NCBI GenBank assembly: GCA_964520325.1
Contig: CAZFOB010000001.1
Span: 62,001-126,000 of the forward strand
Length of the DNA stretch: 64,000 bases
Direction: 5' to 3'
Source of the DNA: CAZFOB01 sp964520325
GTDB lineage: Bacteria > Actinomycetota > JAICYB01
Shown here in pieces: positions 17,547-25,922 of this stretch (its first letter is position 1; every line of letters begins with the position of its first letter). A program made the position numbers and the translations under genes. The notes beneath the pieces were generated by a model. The model saw only the letters and a list, made by a program, of their open reading frames with translations. It had not been told where the DNA came from and did not search any database.

Positions 17547-19659
17547 GCTGAAACCGACCCGAGCAACGCTTGTCTGCCTGATCACGCTCGCCGCGATCGC
17601 TGTGGGCAGCCTCAGCCGCGTGGTCGACGGGCCCAGCTCCACCGGATGGGCGCTCGCGGCTCTCGTCATCGGGTCGGCTTTCGCCTTGTCGTTCGGGCAA
17701 CGCTCCCTCGGCGTCGCCTTCGGGTTGCTGATCGTGTTCTCGCTCGCAACTCTGCCGGTGCTGTTCCTGCGCGATTCGTCCGCGCGTCTTGTTCCGACTC
17801 CATCTTCCATGAGCGCCGTTCAGAAGCTCATCGCCGAAGGATTCACGGGGATCTCGACCTCGACGCCGCCGGTGCCATCCGAGCCGAGGTTCCTGATCCT
17901 CGTGTGGCTCGCGCTCCTCTTGCTCGGCTTCCTCGGGGCTGCGTGGGTCGTCGTCCGGCGGCCGGTGGGAGCCGTGGTGTCGGCGCTGGCCGTGGTCACC
18001 TTCGCCGGATCGATCGGCGACGGTGCCGGGCGCAACATCTACGCCGTCGGAGCGATCGCCGCGACGGGTGCGTTCTTCCTCGCCGAAGGACGTCAGCGCA
18101 TCGCCCGTTGGGGCGGCGGACGCATCACGATCCCGGCCTGGCTTGGCCTTCCCACCCTCGCGGCCGCGTGTCTCGTCGCCGTCGGCGCACCACTCGTCAT
18201 CGGAGAGGCGCCGATACTGCAGCTGAATACCGTGCGTCCGCGCGTCGTGATCATCAAGCCGCTCTCGGACATCCGTCGCCAGCTGAAGGTGGATCCGCCC
18301 CTCGAAGTGCTCCGCGTCGAGGCTGCTCAGCCTGCCTATTGGCGGCTCACAGCTTTGGATGCCTACGACGGACGCGAGTGGGTGCTCCACGCGCGTCCAC
18401 GCGACGTCCGCGAAGGGAAAGTACCTCCGGCGTCCCCTCCATCATCCGGAGCCGCGCTCGAGCAGAAGTACCGACTCACATCGTTGTTATCTCCGTGGCT
18501 GCCCGCGGCGTACGCGGCAACCGACGTCGATTCGACCCAGCCCGTGCAGGTCGACGAGGGCTCACAGACATTGTTGCTCCGTAACGAGACCAGGCCCGGT
18601 CTCGCCTACACCGTGCGTTCGCAAAAGCCCCGCGTTACCAACAACCTCGAAGCAGACCCAAAGGACACCGACGACCCGAACGCGCGCATCTTCGGTGGCA
18701 TCGCGAAGCCTCTCGTTGCCGGAGCGCGGACGCCGCTCGATCGCGCGCGGCGGCTCGAGACGCATTTCCGCAAGTTCCGCTACAGCGAGGACGTCGCAGC
18801 GGGACACACGGCCGCGCGGCTCCAGCGGTTCCTTCGCGATCGCGCGGGCTACTGCGAACAGTTCGCCGCAACGATGACATTGATGCTGCGCGGGCTCGGT
18901 GTCGAAGCGCGCGTCGGAGTCGGCTTCCTTCCAGGCGTCCTTACGAGCGGCGAGTACATCGTCTCGACCCGCGATGCACACGCGTGGGTGGAAGCCAAGA
19001 TCCCGGGAGCCGGCTGGGTCTCATTCGATCCGACCCCTGGACGCGGCGAAGCGACATCGGTTCCACCGCAGGCCCAGGAACAACCGAGCGAACCGCAACA
19101 GGTTCCCCAAGTCACGACGCTCCCCCAACCGACACTGGTGCCGGACGATCTTCCGGAAGGCGTTACTCGGGAGCCCCTCGCTGGCCGGATCCCAGCCGGG
19201 GTGCTGTGGTCCGTTGTCGCCATCGCACTGATCGGTTCGGTTCCCGCAGCGAAGTCGTTCCGCCGTTCCAGGCGGAAGCGCGGACCACCCGAGCTAGCCG
19301 TGGTCGGTGCGTACACCGAGTTGATCGATCGCGCTCGCGACCTCGGCTCGCGTCCGCGCGCCTCAGAGACACAACGCGAGTTCGTCTCGCGAGTTCTCGC
19401 CCGAAGCGACGAGGCGACGAGGCTCGCACACCTCACGGCGCGGGCGCTCTACAGTCACGGCCCCACGGATCCCGCCGACGCGAGGGCGGCGTGGACCGCA
19501 TCACTGGCCGCGCACAGATCGCTCCGCCAACGCACGTCTTTCTGGCGTCGATCGATCGCGATCTTCGACCCGAGAACTTTGCTTCCAGCCGAATCCTGGC
19601 GTCCCGCGCACCTCTTACGGCGCGCACGCTTGCGCGCCGTTGCTGCGCTGAACCGTTAG
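17527..19659 (+). CDS. Transglutaminase-like membrane protein (TgpA family)
   Basis: 710 residues from the ATG at 17527, which overlaps the DUF58 gene by 20 bases. About six to seven membrane helices occupy residues 10-225. An extracellular transglutaminase-core domain follows with catalytic Cys in GYCEQF (near 442), His in RDAHAWVE (near 484) and Asp in FDPTPG (near 500). A proline-rich linker, one more helix (near 560-580) and a C-terminal DUF4129-like segment (YTELIDRARDLG) complete the protein. It resembles the TgpA/YebA family, suggested to act on the cell envelope. The longer open frame upstream lies inside the DUF58 gene and is rejected. It ends tail-to-tail with the next gene, overlapping by 4 bases. 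Confidence 0.92.
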   Translation: MSLWRDELKPTRATLVCLITLAAIAVGSLSRVVDGPSSTGWALAALVIGSAFALSFGQRSLGVAFGLLIVFSLATLPVLFLRDSSARLVPTPSSMSAVQKLIAEGFTGISTSTPPVPSEPRFLILVWLALLLLGFLGAAWVVVRRPVGAVVSALAVVTFAGSIGDGAGRNIYAVGAIAATGAFFLAEGRQRIARWGGGRITIPAWLGLPTLAAACLVAVGAPLVIGEAPILQLNTVRPRVVIIKPLSDIRRQLKVDPPLEVLRVEAAQPAYWRLTALDAYDGREWVLHARPRDVREGKVPPASPPSSGAALEQKYRLTSLLSPWLPAAYAATDVDSTQPVQVDEGSQTLLLRNETRPGLAYTVRSQKPRVTNNLEADPKDTDDPNARIFGGIAKPLVAGARTPLDRARRLETHFRKFRYSEDVAAGHTAARLQRFLRDRAGYCEQFAATMTLMLRGLGVEARVGVGFLPGVLTSGEYIVSTRDAHAWVEAKIPGAGWVSFDPTPGRGEATSVPPQAQEQPSEPQQVPQVTTLPQPTLVPDDLPEGVTREPLAGRIPAGVLWSVVAIALIGSVPAAKSFRRSRRKRGPPELAVVGAYTELIDRARDLGSRPRASETQREFVSRVLARSDEATRLAHLTARALYSHGPTDPADARAAWTASLAAHRSLRQRTSFWRRSIAIFDPRTLLPAESWRPAHLLRRARLRAVAALNR

Positions 19660-20678
19660 CTGTCGACGCCGACCGGTTTGCCATCCTCGATCTGGTCGAG
19701 GTACTCCGAGAGTCCATAGCCGGTCTTGCCGTCCCACGTGTACTCGGTCATGCCTTCGCCGATGCGTGTCACCTTGCCCTCACGACGGTTGCGCAGCGGG
19801 ATGAACGACATCACCGAACCTGTGATCTCGATCTCGCGGCCGGCCGGCAGCTTTGCGACGCAGCGCAGCGCCTCCTGGTCGAAGTCCTCCGACCACGTCG
19901 TCTCGATCGTCGCGTCGAGGATCGGCGTGTATCCGCCGTTCTCGAACACCACGCCGGCGCGCCGCACCTTGCCGTCACGGCTGGCGATCACCGAAACCAT
20001 GAAGCCGTCGTCGGCCCCCGCGTTGCACGTGAGCCATCGATACCAGTAGGGCGCCTGCCACGAACGCGGCCCCCACGAGTGGTCGCGCAGACCGAATCCA
20101 TCGACGTCCCACGAATCGGCGCCAACGACGATCCTGCCCTTAGCGCCGACGTGCTGCTCGTAGTGGCCTTTGGCGAAAGACATCGACTCGGGGATGGCTT
20201 CACCCTCGTCGAACTCGGGCTCGCCGCCCATCATCGGTGAGAGCCCCCGATACACCAGATCAACCGACGCATCGACGTGCGGTGCTTCGGTGAACGCCTT
20301 ACGGGGATCCTTCATGGCGATCGGATCGCTGAGCACCGCGATCTTGCCCTCGAACGTCACGCTCAACTCCTTGAACGGCTCGATCACGTCAAAGCGCATC
20401 CCACCGGCGTCGAACGCATCGTTATCGTCGATATGCGGTCGCCCGTACATGAACGCCACGCTCTTTCTATCGGGGGAGACCCCCGAACCCCCCGTGTTGG
20501 GCAGATACAGGCAGCATGTCATCTCCGCGTAGCCTTCGTTCGCGCGGTTGCCGAGACGGAACCACCCGCCGACGTCCGGCTTCGGGTCGTAGACGTTGAA
20601 GTACATAGACTCGTTGAACGTCTCCGCAGCCTCGAGCTCGTGCATGTACTCGTCGCGCGGCTCCAAACGGATGCGCAT
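19656..20678 (-). CDS. Uncharacterised protein, DUF7064/DUF7065-like
   Basis: 340 residues, ATG start after a clear GGAGG. No signal peptide or membrane helix. The protein is rich in aromatic residues and beta-strand-like stretches (GLRDHSWGPRSWQAPYWYRW, FMYGRPHIDD), reminiscent of the carotenoid-hydratase-like beta-barrel fold and of the uncharacterised DUF7064/DUF7065 families; that match is from memory and tentative. It lies back-to-back with a phosphotransferase and DUF6285 pair, which suggests a shared small-molecule pathway. A short hairpin-forming GC insertion is present at 20470-20486. Confidence 0.7.
   Translation of the reverse strand: MRIRLEPRDEYMHELEAAETFNESMYFNVYDPKPDVGGWFRLGNRANEGYAEMTCCLYLPNTGGSGVSPDRKSVAFMYGRPHIDDNDAFDAGGMRFDVIEPFKELSVTFEGKIAVLSDPIAMKDPRKAFTEAPHVDASVDLVYRGLSPMMGGEPEFDEGEAIPESMSFAKGHYEQHVGAKGRIVVGADSWDVDGFGLRDHSWGPRSWQAPYWYRWLTCNAGADDGFMVSVIASRDGKVRRAGVVFENGGYTPILDATIETTWSEDFDQEALRCVAKLPAGREIEITGSVMSFIPLRNRREGKVTRIGEGMTEYTWDGKTGYGLSEYLDQIEDGKPVGVDS
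20470..20486. other. Perfect 7-bp hairpin inside the coding sequence
   Basis: TCGGGGG (20470-20476) and CCCCCGA (20480-20486) are separated by AGA, followed by a further C-run. It encodes a GGSGVSP-type loop in the uncharacterised gene and looks like a small low-complexity insertion. Confidence 0.5.
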
Positions 20679-20696
20679 CTCGACCTCCCACTCGTT

Positions 20697-20729
20697 TGAG
20701 GCGATCCCCCGGTTGGTCGGCTCGCCTCA
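20697..20729. promoter_or_regulatory. Inverted repeat between divergent genes
   Basis: TGAGGCGA (20697-20704) and TCGCCTCA (20722-20729) are a perfect 8-bp inverted repeat with a 17-base spacer, located between the divergent starts at 20678 and 20754. It could be a shared operator; no regulator gene is adjacent. Confidence 0.4.
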
Positions 20730-20753
20730 GACGATGCAACGATAGCTCCGCCC

Positions 20754-21758
20754 GTGTCCACGCCACGAGATCGCAACGCCGAGCTCCAAGAGGCCCTCAC
20801 CCTGTTCTGTGCGTCGCGCACGGGCCGTGAAGTGAGCGTCAGCGATCTCGCGCGGTTCTCGGGCGGCGCCTCTCGCGAGACGTGGTCATTCATGCTGCAC
20901 GACGGCGACGCACCGCGGCGGCTCGTCTTGAGGCGCGATCCGCCGGGCAATCCGAAGCGATCCGATCCGGGAGCGGAGACCGAGCTCCTCCAGCGCGCAA
21001 AGGACGCCGGCGTCCCCGTGCCGCTCGTGTACTGGTCCTTCGGCCCCCACGAGCTCGGCAGCAACGGCTTCGTCATGGAGTACATCGCCGGCGAGACGAT
21101 CGCGCGCAAGATCCTCCGAGACGACGAGTTCGCGCGGGCGCGGTCGAGATTCGCCGGTCAGTGCGGAGAGATCACGGCCGCCATCCATTCGATCCCCGCC
21201 GATGGGATCCCCGGATTGTTGGCTCCCGAGCGCAAACCGACCGAGCTCGTCCTCGAGCAATACGAAGCGCTTCTCGACAGCTTCGGCGAGCCGCATCCAG
21301 TCTTCGAGCTTGCGCTGCGCTGGTTGCGCGAACGCATACCGCCATCGGAGCGGCTGACGATCGTGCACGGCGATCTCCGCAACGGGAACTTCATCGTCGG
21401 ATCCGACGGCATCCGAGCCGTGCTCGACTGGGAGCTCGTGCACATCGGCGATCCGTGGGAGGACCTCGCGTGGCTGTGCACGCGTTCGTGGCGGTTCGGC
21501 GGTACAGGTGAAGTTGGTGGCATCGGCGAGCGCGACGACCTCTACAACGCGTACGAACGCACCAGCGGCCTCGCGGTCGATCGCGCGGCTGTGCACTGGT
21601 GGGAAGTGATGTCGAGCGTGAAATGGGGCGTGATGACGATCGGACAAGCCTTCACGCATCTGTTGGGACACGTGCCCTCGCTCGAGCTCGCCGCGATCGG
21701 CCGCCGCACCGTCGAGACCGAGTACGACGTCCTGCAGCTGATCAGGACGCGCCGATAG
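20754..21758 (+). CDS. Aminoglycoside phosphotransferase-like (APH/ACAD10-type) kinase
   Basis: 334 residues with the protein-kinase-like APH fold: SGGASRETWSF nucleotide loop, LVLRRDPPGN, the Brenner motif IVHGDLRNGNF (catalytic Asp and Asn near residue 205-210) and the metal-binding AVLDWELVHIGDPWEDLAWL. This subgroup resembles the phosphotransferase domain found with acyl-CoA dehydrogenases (ACAD10/11), thought to phosphorylate hydroxyacyl substrates, rather than antibiotic-resistance enzymes. GTG start at 20754. It is followed by DUF6285, a frequent partner, so it is likely metabolic; the substrate is unknown. Confidence 0.85.
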   Translation: MSTPRDRNAELQEALTLFCASRTGREVSVSDLARFSGGASRETWSFMLHDGDAPRRLVLRRDPPGNPKRSDPGAETELLQRAKDAGVPVPLVYWSFGPHELGSNGFVMEYIAGETIARKILRDDEFARARSRFAGQCGEITAAIHSIPADGIPGLLAPERKPTELVLEQYEALLDSFGEPHPVFELALRWLRERIPPSERLTIVHGDLRNGNFIVGSDGIRAVLDWELVHIGDPWEDLAWLCTRSWRFGGTGEVGGIGERDDLYNAYERTSGLAVDRAAVHWWEVMSSVKWGVMTIGQAFTHLLGHVPSLELAAIGRRTVETEYDVLQLIRTRR

Positions 21759-21785
21759 GCGCCTCTTCAGAAAGGCAGGTGCGTG

Positions 21786-22166
21786 ATGCAAGACCGTCCG
21801 ACCGCGATCGAGCTGCTTCGAGCGGCCCAGGAGTTCTGCGAGCGCGACTTGCAACCGGCGCTCACCGGCCGTGTGCGCTTCCACGCGCGCGTCTTGCAGA
21901 ACGTGCTCGGGATCATCGAGCGGGAGCTGGCTGGTGAAGAGGACGCATTGCGCAACGAGTGGGAACGTCTCACCGCTCTTCTGCAGAAGGACGCGGCGAC
22001 GCCGGAAACGAGCCGCGCTCTCGCCGCGCACGTGAAGGAGTGGAACGCTGAGCTCGCTCTCAAGATCCGTGCGGGAACACTCGACGAGAGCTTCGACGTC
22101 GTGCTGGAGAGCCTGATCGCAACCGTCGCGGAAAAGATCGCGATCGCGAATCCGAACTACGCCTGA
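21786..22166 (+). CDS. DUF6285 domain-containing protein
   Basis: 126 residues, mostly alpha-helical (ERDLQPALTGRVRFHARVLQNVLGIIEREL). ATG at 21786 is chosen; GTG at 21783 is in frame directly before it. It lies 27 bases after the phosphotransferase gene in the same direction with AAAGGCAGG upstream. DUF6285 proteins often accompany APH-type phosphotransferases and acyl-CoA dehydrogenases; function unknown. Confidence 0.8.
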   Translation: MQDRPTAIELLRAAQEFCERDLQPALTGRVRFHARVLQNVLGIIERELAGEEDALRNEWERLTALLQKDAATPETSRALAAHVKEWNAELALKIRAGTLDESFDVVLESLIATVAEKIAIANPNYA

Positions 22167-22167
22167 A

Positions 22168-22584
22168 TCACACCTCTTCGGCGGGCGCCTCCGCGCGCTC
22201 GATGCGTTGAGACCAAACCGCGTACGGGTCGTGGTCGACACGAGGACGGAGTGGGTTGCGGCCGGTGAGCACTTGCCGGAGCGTCAACGCGGTGAACGCG
22301 CGTTGGCTCTCGGTGCGCAGGCCGATACCGTGGAGCTCGCGGTCTTCCTGAGATACATGTCCGCCGCGCAGCCGCCAATAGAGCAAAGCGAAGCCGCCGA
22401 AGGCTCCGAGCGCTCCAACCCCGATCGCGCTCCATGTTCGCGCGGACGCCAGAAGAACGCCCTCGAGCGTCAGAAGTCCGGCGAAGCCGGTGAGCCACAT
22501 GATCCGCTCGAGCTCGGTGAATCCCACGCGGTCGAGCGCGTTCTTCAGTCGGCGGATCTCGTCAGAAGGTGGGACGTACGGCAT
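22168..22584 (-). CDS. Hypothetical two-helix membrane protein
   Basis: 138 residues. Two adjacent hydrophobic helices (WLTGFAGLLTLEGVLLAS and GVGALGAFGGFALLYWRL) at about residues 30-70, with charged cytoplasmic-looking ends. No recognised domain. It is nine bases downstream of the DUF3040 gene and probably co-transcribed with it and the NadD-like gene. Confidence 0.65.
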   Translation of the reverse strand: MPYVPPSDEIRRLKNALDRVGFTELERIMWLTGFAGLLTLEGVLLASARTWSAIGVGALGAFGGFALLYWRLRGGHVSQEDRELHGIGLRTESQRAFTALTLRQVLTGRNPLRPRVDHDPYAVWSQRIERAEAPAEEV

Positions 22585-22593
22585 GACGCGTGA

Positions 22594-22959
22594 TTATTGC
22601 TCGCGGCGCCGCGTCCGCATCCGCTCTTCTGCACGACGCCACGCGTCGCGGAAGGTGTTGGAGGGCGAAAGTCCGCCCGAGGAGATGTTCCGCACCGACG
22701 TCACGATCCCGACGACCGCAGCAAGCATCAGCAGGAATCCGAGCACGCCTACTGCAAGGTTCGTCGTGTAGAAGAGCAGAAGCGCAAGTCCAAGGAGCAG
22801 TCCGAGGATGCTGAGCCGCAGCCTTCCGGACGTATTTTTGGCTGGACGTGCCTCAGAGACCCGGCGACCGAAATCGGGGTCCTCGGCCGTGAGATTACGC
22901 TCGATCTCGGCGAGGATCCGCTGTTCGTGGTCAGAAAGAGACGGCTCGTCCGGGCTCAT
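22594..22959 (-). CDS. DUF3040 domain-containing membrane protein
   Basis: 121 residues starting MSPDEPSLSDHEQRILAEIE, the conserved opening of DUF3040, an actinobacterial family. Residues about 50-95 form two membrane helices. The ATG at 22957-22959 overlaps the stop of the NadD-like gene (ATGA), which fixes the start; the longer open frame is rejected. Function unknown. Its presence supports an actinobacterial source. Confidence 0.85.
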   Translation of the reverse strand: MSPDEPSLSDHEQRILAEIERNLTAEDPDFGRRVSEARPAKNTSGRLRLSILGLLLGLALLLFYTTNLAVGVLGFLLMLAAVVGIVTSVRNISSGGLSPSNTFRDAWRRAEERMRTRRREQ

Positions 22960-23570
22960 CTGGGAGAAGTATATCCCCGGAGGGCGTGGACGACCTCCGG
23001 CGGGACGAGGTGATCGACCGCTCGGCCCTCGCGGTGCAGACGGCGCACCTCGGTCGCTGTTATGCCGGCGGTTGCAACGTCGGCGAAAACCTGCGATCGG
23101 TCGAGGATGCTGACGTTGCAACCTCGCCCGGGTGCGTCCTCCTCGAAGCCTCTTCGGGGCGTCACGACGAACCTGAGATCGCGAAACGTGGCTGCTACTC
23201 CTCGCTCACCGTCCGGATAGAAGGACGCGTCGGCGAGTTGCTCCAACTTGTCGGCGCCGATGGCGAACGCCGCATCGATGCCCGATGCCATCAGTGCCCT
23301 GCCGACGTCGACGTACGTGCCACGATTGGAAAACGCCACGCCGAACTCACACCGGTCGGCGATATCGAGCAGCACGCTGATGCGATCGGCGACGTCGAGC
23401 AGTGGCTCAACGCTGCGAGCGAGCACGACCTTCGTCAAGCACAGGACGCCCTGCGCACAAACGCTCCGCGCAGCCGCCGTGAGAACCGCGATGTGCGCGT
23501 TCGTCGGCGGATCGAAGGCGCCGAGGAGCAGCGCGGCGCGCGCCTGCGTGATCGGACGGGGCCACACCAC
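22956..23570 (-). CDS. NadD-like nucleotidyltransferase (cytidylyltransferase superfamily)
   Basis: 204 residues with the HxGH-superfamily fold: GAFDPPTNAHIAV near residue 17, where the first His of the usual motif is replaced (TNAH), and a late ITATEVRR segment equivalent to ISxTxxR, which binds the nucleotide phosphates. It resembles nicotinate mononucleotide adenylyltransferase of NAD synthesis, but the neighbours (DUF3040, hypothetical genes) are not the usual nadD context (obgE, rsfS). GTG start at 23568-23570; another in-frame GTG lies five bases later and cannot be excluded. A dedicated adenylyltransferase with another substrate is possible. Confidence 0.7.
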   Translation of the reverse strand: MVWPRPITQARAALLLGAFDPPTNAHIAVLTAAARSVCAQGVLCLTKVVLARSVEPLLDVADRISVLLDIADRCEFGVAFSNRGTYVDVGRALMASGIDAAFAIGADKLEQLADASFYPDGERGVAATFRDLRFVVTPRRGFEEDAPGRGCNVSILDRSQVFADVATAGITATEVRRLHREGRAVDHLVPPEVVHALRGYTSPR

Positions 23571-23624
23571 GGTCGGAGCGTCCTGCGGCTCGAGTGCGTC
23601 CCAAAGCGCGTTGGCGTCCAGGTT

Positions 23625-24092
23625 CTAGGACTTTCCGCGGCGCGACCACTCGTCCGCCGCGCGTAGGAGCTCCTTGTCGGTCCATTTCGCCAACGGCTTG
23701 GCGAGCGAGACGCTCACCCCGGTTGGACGTACCGGAGTCGCGGGCTCCTTCAGCTTGCGCAGGCGCAACTCGGCGATCAGTGGTGAGCGCTCCCATTCGC
23801 TGAGGGCCCGTGCTTGCTGGCGCTTTGCGTAACCCGCGACCTTCTCGGCGAACTGCTTGAGATGGGTGGTCGGCAGGTTCGCCAGCTGCTCGACGAATGA
23901 GGCGTCTTGAGAGGCGTAGGCCTCCGGTGGCGCATCCAGGAGCCCTTTGGGAACCGAGACCTTCTTCTGACGAAGGAGCGCTGCAAAGGCCGATGGGAAA
24001 TCGCGATCGGGGGTATGGGCATCACGAGGTGGTTTCTTCGGAGCCGCTTTGCGGCTCGGAGACCCGCTCCGAGGTTTACGTGTTCCGGCCAT
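23625..24092 (-). CDS. Hypothetical protein, lysine/arginine-rich
   Basis: 155 residues, ATG start, no signal peptide or helix. The N-terminal 30 residues are basic and proline-rich; the rest is predicted helical (FVEQLANLPTTHLKQFAEKVAGYAKRQQ). I do not recognise a family. It ends 54 bases before the NadD-like gene in the same direction and is divergent from the transport operon. Confidence 0.6.
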   Translation of the reverse strand: MAGTRKPRSGSPSRKAAPKKPPRDAHTPDRDFPSAFAALLRQKKVSVPKGLLDAPPEAYASQDASFVEQLANLPTTHLKQFAEKVAGYAKRQQARALSEWERSPLIAELRLRKLKEPATPVRPTGVSVSLAKPLAKWTDKELLRAADEWSRRGKS

Positions 24093-24252
24093 GCCAGGAC
24101 AGCATGCACTACCGGAAGGTCCATCATGAGAAGCTCGATCCGAACGCCGTTGGGGAACCGTTGTTGGGGAGACGCTCGTTGTACCTATGGAGCGTGATGA
24201 TCAGGACGATCCTGTGATCGCTTCCGGGACCAATACGCTGCGAGGAACGCAC

Positions 24253-25743
24253 ATGACACCGAAGTCGACCCATCCGAATCGCTCCCGCCGTCGTGCAACC
24301 ACGCTCCTTGCGGCCTGCTCGATGGGTTTGATCTTGGCGAGCCTCGCACCCGGTGCTGCCGGTGGGATCGAAGAAGAGTTCGTTGCCGGGAGCGGCAAGG
24401 CCGACGCACGGATCCTCAACGTCGGCCCACGCGCAGCGAAGCTCAGCTTGGCTCCCACACTCGGTGTCGCACTCGCCGACTACCTGAGCACGCTCGGCCG
24501 CGGTGAATCGCTCGTGTTCGACTACGTCGCACTCGATGGTTCTATCCCCGCCGAGATGAAAGAGGCGTTGCCGCCGCTGCGCGCCGAGTCGACGGCGAAG
24601 GCCGAGTGTCGCGATCGAGTTCGGACCACCCCTTCCGGCTCACCCGTCGGAGCGATGGAACAGCGTTCACGCGCAACCGCCGCCGGCCCCCTTGGAACGT
24701 CGTCGTTCCGCTTGGGATCGTTCACGATCCCGGGAGCGATCGAGCTGGGCAATGCGATCGCGCGCTCGAACGCAGGCATCGTCGACGGCAAGACGCGCCG
24801 GGCTGAAGCGATCACCGAGATCGGCGAGCTGTCGCTCGGCGGCGGTGCCGTGAAGATCACCGGACTGCGCTGGCGAGCCCTGCAGGAAACCGGTGCGAGC
24901 AAGAAGACCAGCGGATCATTCTCGATCGAAGCCCTGAAGATCGGCGGGGCTGCCATTCCGATCCCTGACGGAAGCCTCGAGTCGGTGATCGGACCTATCA
25001 ATACGGCCCTCCTCCCGCTCGGGATAGCACTCGCATTCCCACAGGAGGCCTCCGAGGGTGGTGTCGCCCGGATCAGCCCACTCGGGATCCAGGTCTTCGA
25101 GTCGCCGCTGCGGGCTCAACTTCTCGGCCCCCTGTTCGGCGGCATCCATCCCGTACGCCAGCCCGTCATCGATGAGCTCCTCGGTATGGGCGAGCAGTTC
25201 GACGAGGCCGCCGGTACGGGTGGGAGCGGAGAGGTGACGGAAGGCGACCGCGAAGTCACGTTCGTCGGTTGCCCCGGCGACCCCCAGCCTGCCAACGCCG
25301 GCGAGAGTTCCGGCGCATACGATTACACCGCGGTCGGAGTGCTCGTCACCGACATCACGCTCGGCGCGCTCACGGGGGTCTCGAGCTTGAATCTCGTGCT
25401 CGGCGGTGCATCGGCCGTCACCGAGGGAGAGCGTTTCGACAGCCCCTTCGCGCCCGGCGGGCTCAAGGCGCCTCCGGCGCCGGTCATCCAGACCATCCCT
25501 GGCGTGCCGGGTGTCGCCGGGACGCCGGGCGATCCAGGCGGCGAGGCAGACGTCGGAGACGACGTCCAAGCCCTCCCCGTCGGTGAGGGAACGCAGGCCG
25601 GCAGCAATGTGCCCGGCGACACCGGAGGTGTTGCCTTGTGGATCGGTCTCGTGGGCCTGTTCTTGGCGTTTTTGATCGGCGGGACGGACTGGTACCTGAT
25701 CCGGCGAGCACGTGAGATCCTTCCCGTCGGCCCGAGTACGTAG
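24253..25743 (+). CDS. Secreted or cell-surface protein with C-terminal membrane anchor
   Basis: 496 residues. N-terminus: basic residues then a hydrophobic signal stretch (TLLAACSMGLILASLAPGAAG). The long middle part is rich in Gly, Ala, Ile and beta-prone segments (VKITGLRW, SFSIEALKIGGAAIPIPDG, VLVTDITLGALTGVSSLNLVLGG), and a Pro/Gly linker leads to one C-terminal helix (WIGLVGLFLAFLIGG) with a basic tail, so most of it should lie outside. No family recognised. ATG at 24253 with GAGGA upstream. It is first in the operon with the ABC/MFS transport genes, which suggests an envelope role linked to transport. Confidence 0.75.
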   Translation: MTPKSTHPNRSRRRATTLLAACSMGLILASLAPGAAGGIEEEFVAGSGKADARILNVGPRAAKLSLAPTLGVALADYLSTLGRGESLVFDYVALDGSIPAEMKEALPPLRAESTAKAECRDRVRTTPSGSPVGAMEQRSRATAAGPLGTSSFRLGSFTIPGAIELGNAIARSNAGIVDGKTRRAEAITEIGELSLGGGAVKITGLRWRALQETGASKKTSGSFSIEALKIGGAAIPIPDGSLESVIGPINTALLPLGIALAFPQEASEGGVARISPLGIQVFESPLRAQLLGPLFGGIHPVRQPVIDELLGMGEQFDEAAGTGGSGEVTEGDREVTFVGCPGDPQPANAGESSGAYDYTAVGVLVTDITLGALTGVSSLNLVLGGASAVTEGERFDSPFAPGGLKAPPAPVIQTIPGVPGVAGTPGDPGGEADVGDDVQALPVGEGTQAGSNVPGDTGGVALWIGLVGLFLAFLIGGTDWYLIRRAREILPVGPST

Positions 25744-25747
25744 GGAG

Positions 25748-25888
25748 ACGTTTACGAACCTCGACTTCCTGAGAACGCCCGTCACGCGCCGGCTGCTTCG
25801 CTCGTACGGCCCCGTGCTGATCATCGCGTTGCTCTTCCTCCTCATGGTGATGATGGTTCCGACGCTCGACCGGACGGTCAGCCCGTAG
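25748..25888 (+). CDS. Possible micro-membrane peptide without a standard start codon
   Basis: An open frame ending at TAG 25886-25888 encodes about 40 residues with a basic segment and one membrane helix (RRLLRSYGPVLIIALLFLLM). A GGGAG element lies at 25743-25747, but no ATG/GTG/TTG follows at normal spacing; the first canonical start in frame is the GTG within GPVL. The segment resembles the N-terminal anchor of the next gene (HRAVLGYGPLLVLVALFALM), so it may be a duplicated anchor, a small subunit, or a relic. The left boundary is approximate. Confidence 0.35.
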   Translation, partial: TFTNLDFLRTPVTRRLLRSYGPVLIIALLFLLMVMMVPTLDRTVSP

Positions 25889-25922
25889 TGGGGTACCGGT
25901 CGATGAGCACCGGGAGGTCCTG

